This document shows positions 1-6,315 of a stretch of 6,611 nt of DNA, in pieces; the first letter of the stretch is position 1, and each line of letters starts with the position of its first letter. Source of the stretch: Burkholderiales bacterium. Its GTDB lineage: Bacteria > Pseudomonadota > Gammaproteobacteria > Burkholderiales > JAEUOS01. The stretch lies in assembly GCA_947456845.1 (NCBI GenBank), contig CANGUJ010000226.1, forward strand, positions 1 through 6,611, given 5' to 3'. The position numbers were made by a program, and so were the translations under genes. The notes under the pieces were generated by a model. It did no database searches and was not told where the DNA came from. It saw nothing but the letters and a program-made list of their open reading frames with translations.

Positions 1-1102
1 GGCCCTGCGCGGCCTGGAGCATGACCTGCCCGCCGCTCTGGCCCGTGGCGCGGGTCTGCGCCGCGGCCTCGACCACGATGTTGCCTTGCGCGGCAATCAC
101 GCTCACCGTGCCGCCGCTGCCGGTCACCGGGTTGGGTGTCGGCGTGGCGGCGGGGGTAGCTGGCACGGCGCTGGCGCTGACCAGCGCGCCCTTCTCGATG
201 ACGACCGGCCCGCTTTCGCTCCGGATCTCGACCTGCCCGCCGCTCTTGCCGTCGGCCACGGTCTGGCTGCCCGCCCCGACCGTCAGCTCGCCCTTGGCCT
301 TGAGGACGATCCTGCCGCCTTCCTGCGCCAGCGTGGTGGCGCGGATGTCGCCGTTGTGCTTGAGCGTACCGGCAAACACGCCCACCGCTCCGCCGCTCAG
401 CTTGCCCAGCACCTGCGCGGTGTTGGCCGGCGCCTGTACCTCGAACTTCATGTCGTTGAGGTTGCGGCTGCCGATCTCGATCTTCTCGCCGGCGGCCAGG
501 ACCACGTTGCCGCCTTCGGTCTTGATCACCCCTTCCTTGCCCACCGACATGTTGGGGGCGATGATGTAGACATCGCCCGTGCCGCCGTTCACATAGCCGT
601 TGACCTGGATGGAGCCGGCCTGCCCTTCCTTGTTGAACTTGAGCAGGCCCTTCTTGAAATCGGCGTCGCTGATGTTGAGGGTCGATGCGATCAGCCCCTG
701 CACGTCGATGCGCGCGCCCGCGCCGAAGACGATGCCGTTGGGGTTGACCAGGTACACCCGCCCGTTGGAGGACAGCGTGCCCAGAATGCTGCTGGGGTCC
801 TGCCCGACCACCCGGTTGAGCACCGCGCTCGATGCGCTCTGCTGCTGGAAGCGCGTGGTCTCGCCCTGGCCGATGGAAAAGCTCTGCCAGTTGATGATCG
901 CGCCCGGCGTGTTGGTCACCGTGAGCGTCTTGCCCTGGGTGGCAAAGGTCGCGCTGCCGCTCACCACCACCGGCGCGCTCGGGTTCGACTGCACCCCGCC
1001 GCTGTAGAACCCCGGCACGAACGCCGCCGCCACCGCAATCGGCAGGGGGCGAAGGGCGAAGCGGGCGCGTGTGGGGGACGGGAAGCGGGCGGTGGGTTTC
1101 AC
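1..1102 (-). CDS. Two-partner secretion exoprotein (filamentous haemagglutinin/TpsA-like), N-terminal part, 3' end outside window
   Basis: The minus-strand frame is open from the window edge back to a TAA at 1241-1243, and about 367 residues lie in the window. It reads as a haemagglutinin activity (TPS) domain: VVVSGSATF, then TNTPGAIINWQSFSIGQGE, FQQQSASSAVLNRVVGQDPS, and the hallmark NPNG (residues about 120-123, followed by IVFGAGARIDVQGLIAST). From about residue 200 come glycine- and valine-rich beta-helix-type repeats (SGGQVEIRSESGPVVIEKG, SGGQVMLQAAQG) and a Pro/Thr/Ala linker (ATPAATPTPNP). No cysteine is seen. Family knowledge: such proteins cross the outer membrane through a TpsB transporter that recognises this N-terminal domain and act as adhesins, haemolysins or contact-dependent toxins. 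The C-terminus that would tell these apart is missing, and no tpsB is in the window. The start is uncertain: I chose GTG at 1100-1102 because RARFALRPLPIAVAAAF follows as a plausible signal peptide, but there is no clear ribosome-binding site. TTG at 1178-1180 is an alternative. Confidence 0.88.
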   Translation of the reverse strand, partial: MKPTARFPSPTRARFALRPLPIAVAAAFVPGFYSGGVQSNPSAPVVVSGSATFATQGKTLTVTNTPGAIINWQSFSIGQGETTRFQQQSASSAVLNRVVGQDPSSILGTLSSNGRVYLVNPNGIVFGAGARIDVQGLIASTLNISDADFKKGLLKFNKEGQAGSIQVNGYVNGGTGDVYIIAPNMSVGKEGVIKTEGGNVVLAAGEKIEIGSRNLNDMKFEVQAPANTAQVLGKLSGGAVGVFAGTLKHNGDIRATTLAQEGGRIVLKAKGELTVGAGSQTVADGKSGGQVEIRSESGPVVIEKGALVSASAVPATPAATPTPNPVTGSGGTVSVIAAQGNIVVEAAAQTRATGQSGGQVMLQAAQG

Positions 1103-1601
1103 GGGCAGGAGGGGCGACAGGGGGCTGGCGTGGTCATCCGGTGAAAAGGCGGGCAAAAACAGTTCTATTCGACGCTTCAACCCGCACTTATCGCACACAT
1201 TCGTACCACCCGCAATCGTCCGGATGGATGAGGTCGTGCGTTAAAGCACATCGCCGCCCGCCAGGCAGGCCGGTTGGTGGCGAGGTCGGCAGGACGGCGC
1301 GAGGAGTACGACACAAAGCAAGCTCCGTTCCCGGCCATATTGTGTATTTTTTTCATGGGCTTACGAAGTTTCGCGCGGCCCGTCCCGAGCCGCCGATGAC
1401 GCAAGTGTAAAGTTTTCCGACACCTCGGGCGGCACGCGAATCCGGTCGTCGCAGCAACCCCGGCGCAGTCCGCGCCAGGCGGGTTCGCCATTGATTCAGC
1501 CGGCGCTGCGCCTGCGTTGGCCTGCGTTGATTTGCGGCCGATCGGGACCTACGTGCGAGGACGGCTGCGCCAAGGGCGGCACATGCGGGCGCCTCGATGA
1601 T
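1103..1601. other. Roughly 500-bp intergenic region between tRNA-Thr and the TpsA-like gene
   Basis: I find no convincing gene here. The stretch 1340-1420 is clearly AT-richer than its surroundings (runs of T at 1347-1353, TTTACA on the minus strand at 1406-1411) and is the likeliest place for the promoter of the TpsA-like gene. I could not pair a good -35 with a good -10: the best -10-like minus-strand word is CACAAT near 1340. A minus-strand reading frame (ATG at 1354-1356, about 59 codons, stop at 1177-1179) has no recognisable family or good Shine-Dalgarno site, so it is not called as a gene. A tandem pair of CCTGCGTTG(G/A) lies at 1511-1530. No terminator with a T-run follows the tRNA. 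Confidence 0.5.
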
Positions 1602-1677
1602 TGGTGCCGCCTATCTGACTCGAACAGATGACCTACCGCTTACAAGGCGGTTGCTCTACCAACTGAGCTAAGGCGGC
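1602..1677 (-). tRNA. tRNA-Thr (anticodon UGU), CCA encoded
   Basis: The minus strand folds into a complete 76-nt cloverleaf. It has a 7-bp acceptor stem (GCCGCCT with AGGCGGC), D-stem GCTC/GAGC with AGTTGGTA in the loop, anticodon stem ACCGC/GCGGT around loop CTTGTAA (anticodon TGT, reading ACA and other Thr codons), and T-arm ATCTG/CAGAT around TTCGAGT. Discriminator A and CCA follow at the 3' end (1602-1605). All stems pair fully, so the gene looks functional. It starts 29 nt after the sspB stop codon with no promoter visible in that gap, which suggests read-through from the sspAB transcript or a promoter inside sspB. Confidence 0.97.
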
Positions 1678-1682
1678 TTTCG

Positions 1683-1698
1683 GGCTGCGCGGGCAGCC
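1683..1698 (-). other. Short hairpin between sspB and tRNA-Thr
   Basis: GGCTGC and GCAGCC form a perfect 6-bp stem with a 4-nt loop, 8 nt after the sspB stop and 5 nt before the mature tRNA 5' end. No T-run follows, so it is not a standard intrinsic terminator. If sspB and the tRNA are co-transcribed, it would lie in the 5' leader of the precursor tRNA and could act as a processing landmark or protect the sspB mRNA end. It may also be chance in GC-rich DNA. Confidence 0.35.
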
Positions 1699-1706
1699 GG
1701 GGTGCG

Positions 1707-2147
1707 CTACTTTACAACGGTGAGCTTGGGCTTGCCGCCGGCCTTGGGGCGCTCCGGTGCGGTGGCGGCGCTGGGCTCGTCGACCTTGGCCTCGGGCCGG
1801 TGCTCGACGCGGGTTTCGATGATCTCGAAGCCCATGCCGTGGCCGTTTTCGCGCGCGTAGATGGCCGCGACCCGGTCGACCGGCACCGAGATCTCGCGCG
1901 CCACGCCGCCGAAGCGCGCGGCGAACTCGATGATCTCGTTGCCGATCTTGAGCCCGCTGGTGGCATCGAAGGACACATTGAGGACGATCTGGCCGTCCTT
2001 GACGAACTCCTCCGGCACCCGGGTATGCTCGTTGACGACCACGGCAAGGTACGGGGTGTAGCCGCTGTCGGTGCACCATTCATAAATGGCGCGGATCAGA
2101 TAGGGCCGGGTGGACCTGTCGTGCGGTTCGTTGCGCTCTTCTGCCAT
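1707..2147 (-). CDS. sspB: Stringent starvation protein B, ClpXP protease specificity-enhancing factor
   Basis: The 146-residue product matches SspB in length and layout. SspB is a cytoplasmic dimeric adaptor that binds ssrA-tagged peptides from stalled ribosomes, and some other substrates, and hands them to ClpXP for degradation. Visible family features are RPYLIRAIYEWCTDSGYTP (residues about 14-32), DGQIVLNVS (51-59), the ARFGGVAREISVPVDRVAAIYARENG block (77-102), a Pro/Ala/Glu-rich flexible linker (about 115-137), and the C-terminal tail KPKLTVVK. That tail resembles the ClpX-binding module of the E. coli protein, which ends in LRVVK. The ATG is supported by AGGGAG (2154-2159) with 6-nt spacing. 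The gene follows sspA by 54 nt on the same strand, a standard sspAB pair, and ends with TAG. Nothing looks damaged. Confidence 0.96.
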   Translation of the reverse strand: MAEERNEPHDRSTRPYLIRAIYEWCTDSGYTPYLAVVVNEHTRVPEEFVKDGQIVLNVSFDATSGLKIGNEIIEFAARFGGVAREISVPVDRVAAIYARENGHGMGFEIIETRVEHRPEAKVDEPSAATAPERPKAGGKPKLTVVK

Positions 2148-2201
2148 GGTGTGCTCCCTGGTCTGACGGCAATGCGCGCGGCGCGCCGGGACGAGCCCGC
2201 G

Positions 2202-2801
2202 CTACTTGCGCATCACCTTTTCCGAGGGCGTGAGCGCCTCGAAAAACGCCGGCCGGCTGAAAATGCGCTCGGCGTACTTCATGACCGGCGCGGCCTGGCG
2301 CGGCAGCGAAATCCCGTAGTGGTCCAGGCGCCACAGCAGCGGCGCGATGGAAACGTCGAGCATGGTGAACTCCTCGCCCAGCATCCACTTCTGCTTGGCC
2401 AGGTTGGGCGCAAGCTGCGTGAGCACCGCGGCGACGCGCTCGCGCGCCCGGTCCTGCTGCTTCGGGTTGCCCTTTTCCAGCGCGTCGATATGGATGAACA
2501 GCTCGCGCTCGAAGTTGAGCAGGAACAGCCGGGTGCGGCCGCGCATCACCGGGTCGGCCGGCATGAGCTGCGGGTGCGGAAAGCGCTCGTCGATGTATTC
2601 GTTGATGATGTTGGATTCGTACAGGATGAGGTCGCGCTCGACCAGGATGGGCACCTGGCCGTAGGGGTTCATCACCGAGATGTCTTCCGGCTTGCTGAAG
2701 AGATCGATGTCCTTGATCTCGAAGTCCATCCCCTTTTCATAGAGGACGAAGCGGCAGCGGTGCGAGAACGGGCAGGTGGTGCCCGAGTACAAAACCATCA
2801 T
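2202..2801 (-). CDS. sspA: Stringent starvation protein A (GST-fold RNA polymerase-associated regulator)
   Basis: The 199-residue protein has a thioredoxin/GST-like N-terminal domain (MMVLYSGTTCPFSHRCRFVL, NPYGQVPILVERD at 45-57, YESNIINEYIDERFPHP at 61-77) and an all-helical GST C-terminal domain (LGEEFTMLDVSIAPLLWRLD). The PHP triplet at 75-77 corresponds to the surface PHP reported to matter for E. coli SspA. Family knowledge: SspA binds RNA polymerase, helps cells through starvation and acid stress, and lowers H-NS in enterics; it has a GST fold but no known glutathione-transferase activity. The CPFS motif at 10-13 is glutaredoxin-like but has only one cysteine. ATG ATG begins the gene; the first is preferred because AGGA (2809-2812) lies 7 nt upstream. 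The gene starts 66 nt after petC, and no strong terminator or promoter is visible between them, so it probably shares the petABC transcript. Confidence 0.96.
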   Translation of the reverse strand: MMVLYSGTTCPFSHRCRFVLYEKGMDFEIKDIDLFSKPEDISVMNPYGQVPILVERDLILYESNIINEYIDERFPHPQLMPADPVMRGRTRLFLLNFERELFIHIDALEKGNPKQQDRARERVAAVLTQLAPNLAKQKWMLGEEFTMLDVSIAPLLWRLDHYGISLPRQAAPVMKYAERIFSRPAFFEALTPSEKVMRK

Positions 2802-2867
2802 GATCGAATCCTAACGTTCAAATGCCGGCCAAGATCCGGCGCGCGCCCCGATGCCCCGCCAGCCCGC

Positions 2868-3650
2868 TCAATGGATGTCTTTCCAGTAGGCGCGGTTGAG
2901 CATCCACGCGCACGGCAGCATGAACACGCCGAGGAAGATGAGCACGGCAATGCCGAGCTGCTTGCGCTGCGCGGCCACCGGTTCGGACATCCACACCAGG
3001 AATCCGACCAGGTCGGCGATCGCGCTGTCGTACTCCAGCTTGGACATCCGGCCCGGCTTGGTCTGCTCGAAGCCGACGAACTTCTCGATGGTCTTGGAGG
3101 GGTCGTGCGGGTCCTTCTCCTTGGCGAACTTCGCGACCTGCTCGCCCTGCAGTTCGTACAGCACGTGCGGCATGCCGACGTTGGCGAAGGCGAGATTGTT
3201 CCAGCCGGTTTCGCGCGAGCTGTCGCGATAGAAGGTGCGCAGGTAGGTGTAGAGCCAGTCCGCGCCGCTGCCGGCGCCGGAGGCACGCGCGCGGGCGATC
3301 ACGGATAAATCCGGCGGCGCCGCGCCGAACCATTCCTTGCCGTCCTTCCTGGTCAGCGAGATGGTCATCAACTCGCCCACCTTGTCGGCGGTGAACAGCA
3401 GGTTGTCCTTGATCTGCTGGTCGGTCAGGCCGATGTCCTTCAGCCGGTTGTAGCGCATCGACTGCGCGCCGTGGCAGTTGAGGCAGTAGTTGACGAACAT
3501 CTTGGCGCCGCGCTGCAGCGCCTGCAGGTCGGTGAAACGGTCGACCGGCGCGCGGTCAAGCGCGATGCCGGCCTCGGCTGCCGAGGCGGTGGTCGATACG
3601 GCGGCGACGAGCAGCGCAGCTGCAGCCAGGGTGTGCTTGATTATTTTCAT
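2868..3650 (-). CDS. petC: Ubiquinol-cytochrome c reductase, cytochrome c1 subunit
   Basis: Cytochrome c1 carries electrons from the Rieske cluster to soluble cytochrome c in the periplasm. The 260-residue protein has a cleavable signal peptide (MKIIKHTLAAAALLVAAVS, probable cut after ASA near residue 24). It has one haem c site CLNCH (56-60, His60 as axial ligand), the cytochrome c1 motif NVGMPHVLYELQG (157-169) with Met160 as the expected sixth ligand, and a C-terminal membrane anchor (about 232-251) followed by NRAYWKDIH. The frame stays open far upstream through petB, so the start must be chosen: ATG at 3648-3650 gives the signal peptide and follows the petB stop by 17 nt. The ribosome-binding site is weak (GGGA, 6 nt upstream), which suggests translation depends partly on petB. 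Confidence 0.97.
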   Translation of the reverse strand: MKIIKHTLAAAALLVAAVSTTASAAEAGIALDRAPVDRFTDLQALQRGAKMFVNYCLNCHGAQSMRYNRLKDIGLTDQQIKDNLLFTADKVGELMTISLTRKDGKEWFGAAPPDLSVIARARASGAGSGADWLYTYLRTFYRDSSRETGWNNLAFANVGMPHVLYELQGEQVAKFAKEKDPHDPSKTIEKFVGFEQTKPGRMSKLEYDSAIADLVGFLVWMSEPVAAQRKQLGIAVLIFLGVFMLPCAWMLNRAYWKDIH

Positions 3651-3667
3651 TGTGGATCCCAGCTTTT

Positions 3668-4963
3668 TTACATGGTCAAGCGCGCGGGCACCGGCTTGAA
3701 CTGGCCCCAGCGGCTCCACCACGGCATGCCGAGGAAGAAGGCGAAGTAGATCACCGTGCAGATCTGCGACACCAGTTCGCCCACCGGCGACGGCGGCAGG
3801 GTGCCAAGGTAGCCCAGGATCAGGAAGGCGACCACGAAGGTGGCGTAGATGTAGATGTGCAGGGTCGGGCGGTAGCGGATCGACCTGACCGGCGACCTGT
3901 CGAGCCAGGGGAGGAAAAAGAAGATCACCGTGGAGGCGCCCATGGCGACCACACCCCAGACCTTGGCGTCGATCCAGAAGAAGTTCCACACCATCGCACG
4001 CAGGATCGAGTAGTAGGGCGTGAAGTACCACACCGGGGCGATGTGCGCCGGGGTCTTGAGCGGATCGGCCGGGATGAAGTTGTTGTACTCGAGGAAGTAG
4101 CCGCCCATTTCCGGCGCGAAGAACACGATCGCCGAGAACACCATCAGGAACACCACCACGCCGAAGATGTCGTGCACGGTGTAGTAGGGATGGAACGGGA
4201 TGCCGTCGACCGGGATGCCGGTCTTGGGGTCCTTGTTCTCCTTGATGTCGATGCCGTCGGGGTTGTTGGAACCCACTTCGTGCAGCGCCAGGATGTGCGC
4301 CGCCACCAGCCCCAGAAGCACCAGCGGCAGGGCGATGACATGGAACGAGAAGAACCGGTTCAGGGTGGCGTCGCCGACGACGAAGTCGCCGCGCACCCAG
4401 ATGGCGAGGTCGGGGCCGATCACGGGAATGGCCGAGGCGAGGTTGACGATCACCTGCGCGCCCCAGTAGGACATCTGGCCCCACGGCAGCAGGTAGCCGA
4501 AGAAGGCCTCGCCCATCAGGCACAGGAAGATCATCACGCCGAACACCCAGATCAGCTCGCGCGGCTTGCGGTACGAGCCGTAGATCAGGCCGCGGAACAT
4601 GTGCAGGTAGATCACCACGAAGAACATCGAGGCGCCGGTGGAATGCATGTAGCGCACCAGCCAGCCCCACGGCACCTCGCGCATGATGTACTCGACCGAC
4701 TCGAAGGCCTTGGCCGCGTCGGGCTTGTAGTGCATGACCAGGAAGATCCCGGTGACGATCTGGATCACCAGCACCAGCATCGCCAGCGAGCCGAAGAAGT
4801 ACCAGAAGTTGAAGTTCTTCGGCGCGTAGTACTCGGAGAGATGGGTCTTCCAGTTCTCCATCAGCGGAAAGCGCTGATCGACCCAGGTGAGCAACCCGCT
4901 CGCGGGCTTGTCCAGCGCGCCCAGTCCGGTGACGACCACCGGTTCCTTCTTGCCAGCAGCCAT
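3668..4963 (-). CDS. petB: Ubiquinol-cytochrome c reductase, cytochrome b subunit
   Basis: Cytochrome b is the inner-membrane core of complex III. It oxidises ubiquinol at Qo, reduces quinone at Qi and carries haems bL and bH. The 431-residue protein is a full-length fused b/subunit IV type with about eight membrane helices. Haem ligands are visible as His107 and His121 (MHSTGASMFFVVIYLHMFRG, 13 residues between) and His208 and His223 (FHVIALPLVLLGLVAAH, 14 residues between). The cd-region motif YLLPWGQMSYWGA (158-170) is intact. The Qo motif is PVWY (310-313) rather than the mitochondrial PEWY. The ATG at 4961-4963 has AAGGGAG (4973-4979) 9 nt upstream, inside the end of petA. Only 4 nt separate it from the petA stop, so the two are probably translationally coupled. 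Confidence 0.98.
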   Translation of the reverse strand: MAAGKKEPVVVTGLGALDKPASGLLTWVDQRFPLMENWKTHLSEYYAPKNFNFWYFFGSLAMLVLVIQIVTGIFLVMHYKPDAAKAFESVEYIMREVPWGWLVRYMHSTGASMFFVVIYLHMFRGLIYGSYRKPRELIWVFGVMIFLCLMGEAFFGYLLPWGQMSYWGAQVIVNLASAIPVIGPDLAIWVRGDFVVGDATLNRFFSFHVIALPLVLLGLVAAHILALHEVGSNNPDGIDIKENKDPKTGIPVDGIPFHPYYTVHDIFGVVVFLMVFSAIVFFAPEMGGYFLEYNNFIPADPLKTPAHIAPVWYFTPYYSILRAMVWNFFWIDAKVWGVVAMGASTVIFFFLPWLDRSPVRSIRYRPTLHIYIYATFVVAFLILGYLGTLPPSPVGELVSQICTVIYFAFFLGMPWWSRWGQFKPVPARLTM

Positions 4964-4967
4964 GGTC

Positions 4968-5567
4968 TCAGGCTCCCTTCTTGTCTTCGCCGATCACGAG
5001 CTTGGTGTCGGTCAGGTACATGTGCGGCGGAATCTCGAGGTTGTCCGGCGCGGGCTTGGCTTTCCACACGCGGCCGGCCAGGTCGAAGGTGGAGCCGTGG
5101 CACGGGCACACGAAGCCCATGTCGTCGCCCAGCGCCACGTTGGCGCCGGTGGGGAACGGTCCCGAGGGCGAGCAGCCCAGGTGGGAGCAGATGCCTACCG
5201 CGACCAGGATCTCGGGCTTGATCGAGCGCGCCTGGTTGCGGCAGTACTCGGGGGTGAGCTCCGAGGGCTTGCGCTCCGACTTCGGGTCGGCGACCTTGGA
5301 TTCGGTCTTGGCCAGCGAGTCGAGCATTTCCTTGCTGCGCTTGAGAATCCAGACCGGCTTGCCGCGCCATTCGACCACCATGCGCTCGCCTTCCTTCAGC
5401 TGGGCGATGTCGACTTCGACGGGGGCGCCGGCGGCCCGCGCCTTCTCGGAGGGCGCGAAGGTGGACACGAACGGGTAGGCCGTGCACAGGGCGCCGATGC
5501 CGCCCACGACCGAGGTAGCGACAATGGCGTTGCGCCGCCCGTTGTCGTCGGGTTGATCGTTACTCAT
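4968..5567 (-). CDS. petA: Ubiquinol-cytochrome c reductase, Rieske iron-sulfur subunit
   Basis: The Rieske protein takes the first electron from ubiquinol at the Qo site and swings to cytochrome c1. The 199-residue sequence has a short N-terminal segment with a twin arginine (residues 11-12, GRRNAIVATS) and an uncleaved membrane helix (about 13-35), the usual Tat-exported anchor of bacterial Rieske subunits. The soluble domain carries both cluster motifs: CSHLGC (127-132), with ligands Cys127 and His129, and CPCHGS (154-159), with ligands Cys154 and His157. Cys132 and Cys156 form the expected disulfide. The ATG (5565-5567) is preceded by AGAGG about 9 nt upstream. It is the first gene of petABC, and a good sigma70 promoter lies about 120 bp upstream. 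All catalytic residues are present. Confidence 0.98.
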   Translation of the reverse strand: MSNDQPDDNGRRNAIVATSVVGGIGALCTAYPFVSTFAPSEKARAAGAPVEVDIAQLKEGERMVVEWRGKPVWILKRSKEMLDSLAKTESKVADPKSERKPSELTPEYCRNQARSIKPEILVAVGICSHLGCSPSGPFPTGANVALGDDMGFVCPCHGSTFDLAGRVWKAKPAPDNLEIPPHMYLTDTKLVIGEDKKGA

Positions 5568-5588
5568 GGGAAGATGCCTCTAGGATTT

Positions 5589-5656
5589 CGTGAAACCGTG
5601 CGTGAAACCGTAAAACCACAAACTGCGAAACCGCGAACCCCGAAACCGCGAAACCG
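5589..5656. repeat. Imperfect short tandem repeats (CGAAACCG family) in the petA leader
   Basis: GAAACCG occurs exactly five times on the plus strand (5592, 5604, 5627, 5642 and 5650), with two decayed copies (AAAACCA near 5612 and CGAACCC at 5634). Two periods are mixed: a 12-bp tandem pair at 5589-5612 (CGTGAAACCGT(G/A), 11 of 12 identical) and a CGAAACCG 8-bp array at 5626-5656, in which the second unit has lost one base. The tract lies between the predicted petA promoter and the petA start codon, so it would be transcribed into the petABC 5' UTR as repeated CGGUUUCG. It does not look like CRISPR (no spacers) or a known REP element. Confidence 0.85.
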
Positions 5657-5687
5657 CGATGGCTGCTCGACGTGCGGCAAACTCGAA

Positions 5688-5716
5688 ATTATACCCGATC
5701 ACGACGCCGCTTCCAA
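5688..5716 (-). promoter_or_regulatory. Predicted sigma70 promoter for petABC
   Basis: On the minus strand a perfect -10 hexamer TATAAT (5688-5693) lies exactly 17 bp from TTGGAA (5711-5716; four of six bases match TTGACA). Transcription would start near 5681, giving a petA leader of about 114 nt. This is the only strong promoter I can see for the petABC-sspAB block. The weak -35 leaves room for an activator. Confidence 0.75.
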
Positions 5717-5720
5717 CGAA

Positions 5721-5748
5721 TTCCGGAAAACCCGTTCACATTCATGAA
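5721..5748. promoter_or_regulatory. Paired TTCNNGAA palindromes upstream of the petA promoter
   Basis: Two perfect 8-bp palindromes, TTCCGGAA (5721-5728) and TTCATGAA (5741-5748), have centres exactly 20 bp apart, about two helical turns. They lie at about -43 and -63 from the predicted petA start site, positions typical of activator binding. The second is also nested in GTTCA-N6-TGAAC (5734-5749). They could equally serve the divergent mscL. The binding protein is unknown, and short palindromes can arise by chance. Confidence 0.4.
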
Positions 5749-5773
5749 CTTAAAACGCCTTGCTTGCCAAATT

Positions 5774-5798
5774 CCGGCGCCGGCGGTAACCTCCGCCG
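5774..5798. other. GC-rich palindromes in the mscL upstream region
   Basis: CCGGCGCCGG (5774-5783) is a perfect 10-bp palindrome. It overlaps a second inverted repeat, CGGCGG and CCGCCG (5781-5786 and 5793-5798), with a 6-nt loop TAACCT. The two structures exclude each other because they share 5781-5783. They lie 57-81 bp before the mscL start. I see no clear mscL promoter. If transcription starts upstream of 5774, the leader would be strongly structured. There is no T-run, so a terminator is unlikely. Confidence 0.4.
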
Positions 5799-5854
5799 CG
5801 CCGCCCCTGGGGGAGGCTTGGATCGCAAAACCATCACACGCATAGGGGGTTGGC

Positions 5855-6283
<429 letters not shown>

Positions 6284-6298
6284 GCACGCCCGCCGCGG

Positions 6299-6315
6299 CC
6301 CCGCCTCAGGCGGGG
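6299..6315. terminator. GC hairpin between converging mscL and Nif3-family genes
   Basis: CCCCGCC and GGCGGGG form a perfect 7-bp stem around the 3-nt loop TCA. It lies 16 nt after the mscL stop, and the loop is exactly the Nif3-gene stop codon read on the minus strand (TGA). The T-run is poor: TTG follows on the plus strand and CCGCGG on the minus strand. It may be a weak or bidirectional terminator, or a stem that protects both mRNA 3' ends. Confidence 0.45.

Noticed and set aside
86..1144. Long plus-strand open frames opposite the TpsA-like gene
   Set aside because: They are antisense shadows of a clear TPS-domain coding frame on the minus strand. Their His/Arg/Ala-rich translations match no family I know.
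1177..1491. Minus-strand reading frame of about 104 codons (shorter version from ATG at 1354-1356, about 59 codons beginning MKKIHN) in the tRNA-TpsA gap
   Set aside because: It has no recognisable domain, no good ribosome-binding site, and an Arg/Ala/Pro-rich composition typical of random frames in GC-rich DNA. The AT-rich patch at its start is more likely regulatory.
2824..2838. Small inverted repeat (GCCGG...CCGGC) between petC and sspA as a terminator
   Set aside because: The stem is only 5 bp, with a loop of about 5 nt and just TTT following on the minus strand. It is too weak to call a terminator or split the petABC-sspAB block.
2868..4670. 600-codon minus-strand frame that could be read as a fusion ending in cytochrome c1
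   Set aside because: The upstream part is out of frame with petB and is noise. A normal cytochrome c1 signal peptide begins at ATG 3648-3650, so the protein is a standard 260 residues.
3650..5221. Plus-strand frame of more than 500 codons opposite petB and petA, and similar ones opposite sspA and petC
   Set aside because: Very His/Asp/Glu-rich translations are the usual antisense artefact of membrane-protein genes in high-GC genomes. The minus-strand petABC genes fully explain this DNA.
5589..5656. CRISPR-like array in the petA leader
   Set aside because: Units are only 8-12 bp, mostly contiguous, with no unique spacers of regular length and no cas genes nearby.
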